DNA of 6,793 bases from NCBI GenBank assembly GCA_022703295.1, contig JAKLDX010000060.1:1-6793 (forward strand), written 5' to 3'. The notes under the pieces were generated by a model, which saw nothing but the letters and a program-made list of their open reading frames with translations, was not told where the DNA came from and made no database searches. Below, piece by piece: positions 5,412 through 6,793 of the stretch. Position numbers and translations under genes: made by a program. Within the stretch, counting starts at the first letter, position 1, and each line of letters begins with the position of its first letter. The stretch is from Candidatus Omnitrophota bacterium. Its GTDB lineage: Bacteria > Omnitrophota > Gorgyraeia > 2-01-FULL-45-10.

Positions 5412-6421
5412 TATATATACTTGAAGTAATAATTCTGGTGTTTTTGTTTATCTTCGCGGCGTTCACCGCGGCCTCTGAAATAGCTTTGATCGCGGCCAGC
5501 AGATTGAAATTAAAAAAGATGGCTTCCGACGGATCGAAGGCCGCGAAAGCGGTGCTTAAGATCCTCGAAACCCCCGAGCGGTTTTTAGGCACTATCCTTG
5601 TCACCAATAATGTCGTGGAGACTTTGATAGCTGCCATGGTTACGGCCATAGTGATATCTTTCTGGGGAGACAGGGGCAGGAGCGTTCTCTTTGCGACTTT
5701 TGTGGCGGCGTTCCTTATAATAGTGTGTGAAGTCACAGCCAAAACCCTCGCGGCACGGCATTCCGAAAAGATGTCGGCGTACCTTGCGTTGCCGGTCCAG
5801 GCCCTTATATACGTATTGTCCCCGATAGTGAGAATATTGGCGGTAATAACAAATTTTATAGTAACGGCGATCGGAAGCCATGCCAAAGGAAAACCGGCCC
5901 TGGTTACCGAGGAAGAGATGAGGGCCATTCTCAAGATAGGCCAGGAAGAGGGCGTCCTGCAGAAGGAGAAGTTCAAAATGCTCTCCAATGTCTTCGACTT
6001 CAGTAACGTCATAGTGCAGGACGTCATGACCCCGAAAGAAAAGATATTTGCGATAGATATGAGCTCAAGCCTGGACGATATCCTGGAGAAAGTCCTGGAA
6101 TCGGGCTATTCGAGGATACCGATCTTCAAGGGTAGCCTGTCCAACATCGTCGGCATCATAAACATGAAGGACCTCCTGAGCCTTTCCATGAACAAGGGCC
6201 TGGTAGTATTGCAGGACATACTCTATCCCGCCATATTTGTCCCGAAAACCAGGAAAGTCACGGAACTGTTGAGGGAATTCCAAAAGGGGCACACCCACCT
6301 TGCCATCGTGGTAGATGAAAAAAGGGATGTCGAGGGAATTATAACATTAGAAGACCTGCTTGAAGAGATAGTGGGTGAGATAGAAGACGAATATGATGTC
6401 CGCACAAATCTTATTAAATAA
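5408..6421 (+). CDS. CNNM/CorC-type protein: DUF21 membrane domain plus CBS pair, no C-terminal CorC_HlyC domain
   Basis: This 337-residue protein has an N-terminal DUF21 (CNNM) membrane domain (about 1-155) and a CBS pair (about 200-330). Membrane stretches lie near 3-20, 62-85, 92-108 and 125-152. DUF21 features are AASEIALIAASRLKLKK (21-37), PERFLGTILVTNN (56-68) and CEVTAKTLA (107-115). Most relatives have a Pro-Lys in the last motif (E-x-x-PK); here it is Ala-Lys. The CBS part opens with VQDVMTPKEKIFAID (203-217), has SGYSRIPIF (232-240), and closes with TLEDLLEEIVGEIEDEYD (313-330). The chain ends seven residues later, so the C-terminal CorC_HlyC (transporter-associated) domain of many relatives is absent. 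CNNM/CorC proteins are linked to Mg2+ efflux or homeostasis, with ATP-Mg binding by the CBS domains; older hemolysin annotations are not informative. The start overlaps the DUF502 stop (ATGA). Confidence 0.88.
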   Translation: MIYILEVIILVFLFIFAAFTAASEIALIAASRLKLKKMASDGSKAAKAVLKILETPERFLGTILVTNNVVETLIAAMVTAIVISFWGDRGRSVLFATFVAAFLIIVCEVTAKTLAARHSEKMSAYLALPVQALIYVLSPIVRILAVITNFIVTAIGSHAKGKPALVTEEEMRAILKIGQEEGVLQKEKFKMLSNVFDFSNVIVQDVMTPKEKIFAIDMSSSLDDILEKVLESGYSRIPIFKGSLSNIVGIINMKDLLSLSMNKGLVVLQDILYPAIFVPKTRKVTELLREFQKGHTHLAIVVDEKRDVEGIITLEDLLEEIVGEIEDEYDVRTNLIK

Positions 6422-6793
6422 ATCGCCCTTCCTTAAAAATATAAAAAAGAACGTCATCATTCTCGGCATCACGAGCTTTCTTACGGATATCTCCAGCGAG
6501 ATGCTCTATCCGATAATCCCGATATTCATTACAAGTACCCTCGGAGCTCCTATATCCGTATTAGGGCTGATAGAGGGCGTAGCGGAATCGACCGCCAGCA
6601 TATTAAAAGCCGTTTTCGGATGGTTTTCGGACAGGATATCGAAGAGACGGCCGTTTGTGATAATAGGATATTCGATGTCCTCTTTATCGAAGCCCCTGTT
6701 CTTTCTGGCATACAGCTGGCCGCTCGTCCTCTTCGCGCGCTTCCTCGACAGGTTCGGCAAAGGCGTGCGCACTTCTCCGCGCGATGCGATGAT
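6393..6793 (+). CDS. MFS transporter, N-terminal part (runs off the right edge)
   Basis: An open frame runs from ATG 6393 (or the adjacent ATG 6396) to the window edge, giving 133 residues without a stop. It begins inside the end of the CNNM gene, with a 29-base overlap in another frame. Visible features are a first membrane helix with SFLTDISSEMLYPIIPIF (28-45), a second segment GLIEGVAESTASILKAVFG (58-76), the loop GWFSDRISKRRPF (76-88) that matches MFS motif A (GxxxDRxGRR), a third helix, and FARFLDRFGKGVRTSPRD (114-131). This set (TDxSSEMxYP, EGxAE, DRxGKGxRTxPRD) is typical of a group of bacterial MFS permeases with unknown substrates. No strong ribosome site is visible, so translational coupling to the preceding gene is likely. 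Substrate cannot be inferred, and the remaining two thirds lie outside. Confidence 0.85.
   Translation, partial: MMSAQILLNKSPFLKNIKKNVIILGITSFLTDISSEMLYPIIPIFITSTLGAPISVLGLIEGVAESTASILKAVFGWFSDRISKRRPFVIIGYSMSSLSKPLFFLAYSWPLVLFARFLDRFGKGVRTSPRDAM

Noticed and set aside
1..6793. CRISPR arrays, insertion sequences, integrases, phage or toxin-antitoxin genes
   Set aside because: No direct-repeat arrays, transposase-like or phage-like frames were seen; apart from the short intergenic gaps the window is filled by housekeeping-type membrane genes.

Overview
The window is a bacterial chromosomal segment read almost entirely from the + strand. The genes are densely packed, with overlapping or nearly touching stop and start codons. 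An ExbB/ExbD pair and a MarC-family protein point to a bacterium with a cell envelope of Gram-negative type. Coding sequence is mid-GC, with heavy use of ATA for isoleucine and AGG for arginine, and the intergenic DNA is AT-rich. This reminds me of uncultivated lineages such as Omnitrophota, but that is an impression from codon use and gene content, not a taxonomic result.

Layout: positions 1-188 are AT-rich non-coding DNA with a candidate promoter. At 189-371 lies a 60-residue DUF2934 protein, followed by a strong intrinsic terminator (402-449). A TG-extended -10 promoter (453-482) then starts what looks like one long operon: a MarC-family membrane protein (513-1106), ExbB-like and ExbD-like proteins (1125-1739, 1742-2167), a soluble protein with two PRC-barrel-like domains, an MgtE_N domain and a CBS pair (2191-3534), an Nramp/SLC11 transporter (3534-4805), a DUF502 membrane protein (4809-5411), a CNNM/CorC-type protein made of DUF21 and a CBS pair (5408-6421), and an MFS transporter that runs off the right edge (6393 onward).

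The main point of interest is at 2191-4805. The cytosolic Mg2+-sensing half of an MgtE channel, with no pore, is encoded with a 1-base overlap next to an Nramp transporter. The binding-site residues of that transporter are not those of a manganese/iron Nramp: DPGN becomes DAGG, and the TM6 methionine and histidine become alanine and tryptophan. This is the pattern expected of the Nramp-related Mg2+ transporters (NrmT/NRMT). With the CNNM/CorC-like gene downstream, three of eight operon genes belong to families tied to Mg2+. I infer a two-protein Mg2+ transport system in which a detached MgtE sensor controls an unrelated transporter in trans. No M-box-like leader fits in the short 5' region, which would leave protein-level sensing as the main control. 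The roles of the MarC, ExbB/ExbD, DUF502 and MFS genes in this set cannot be decided from sequence.
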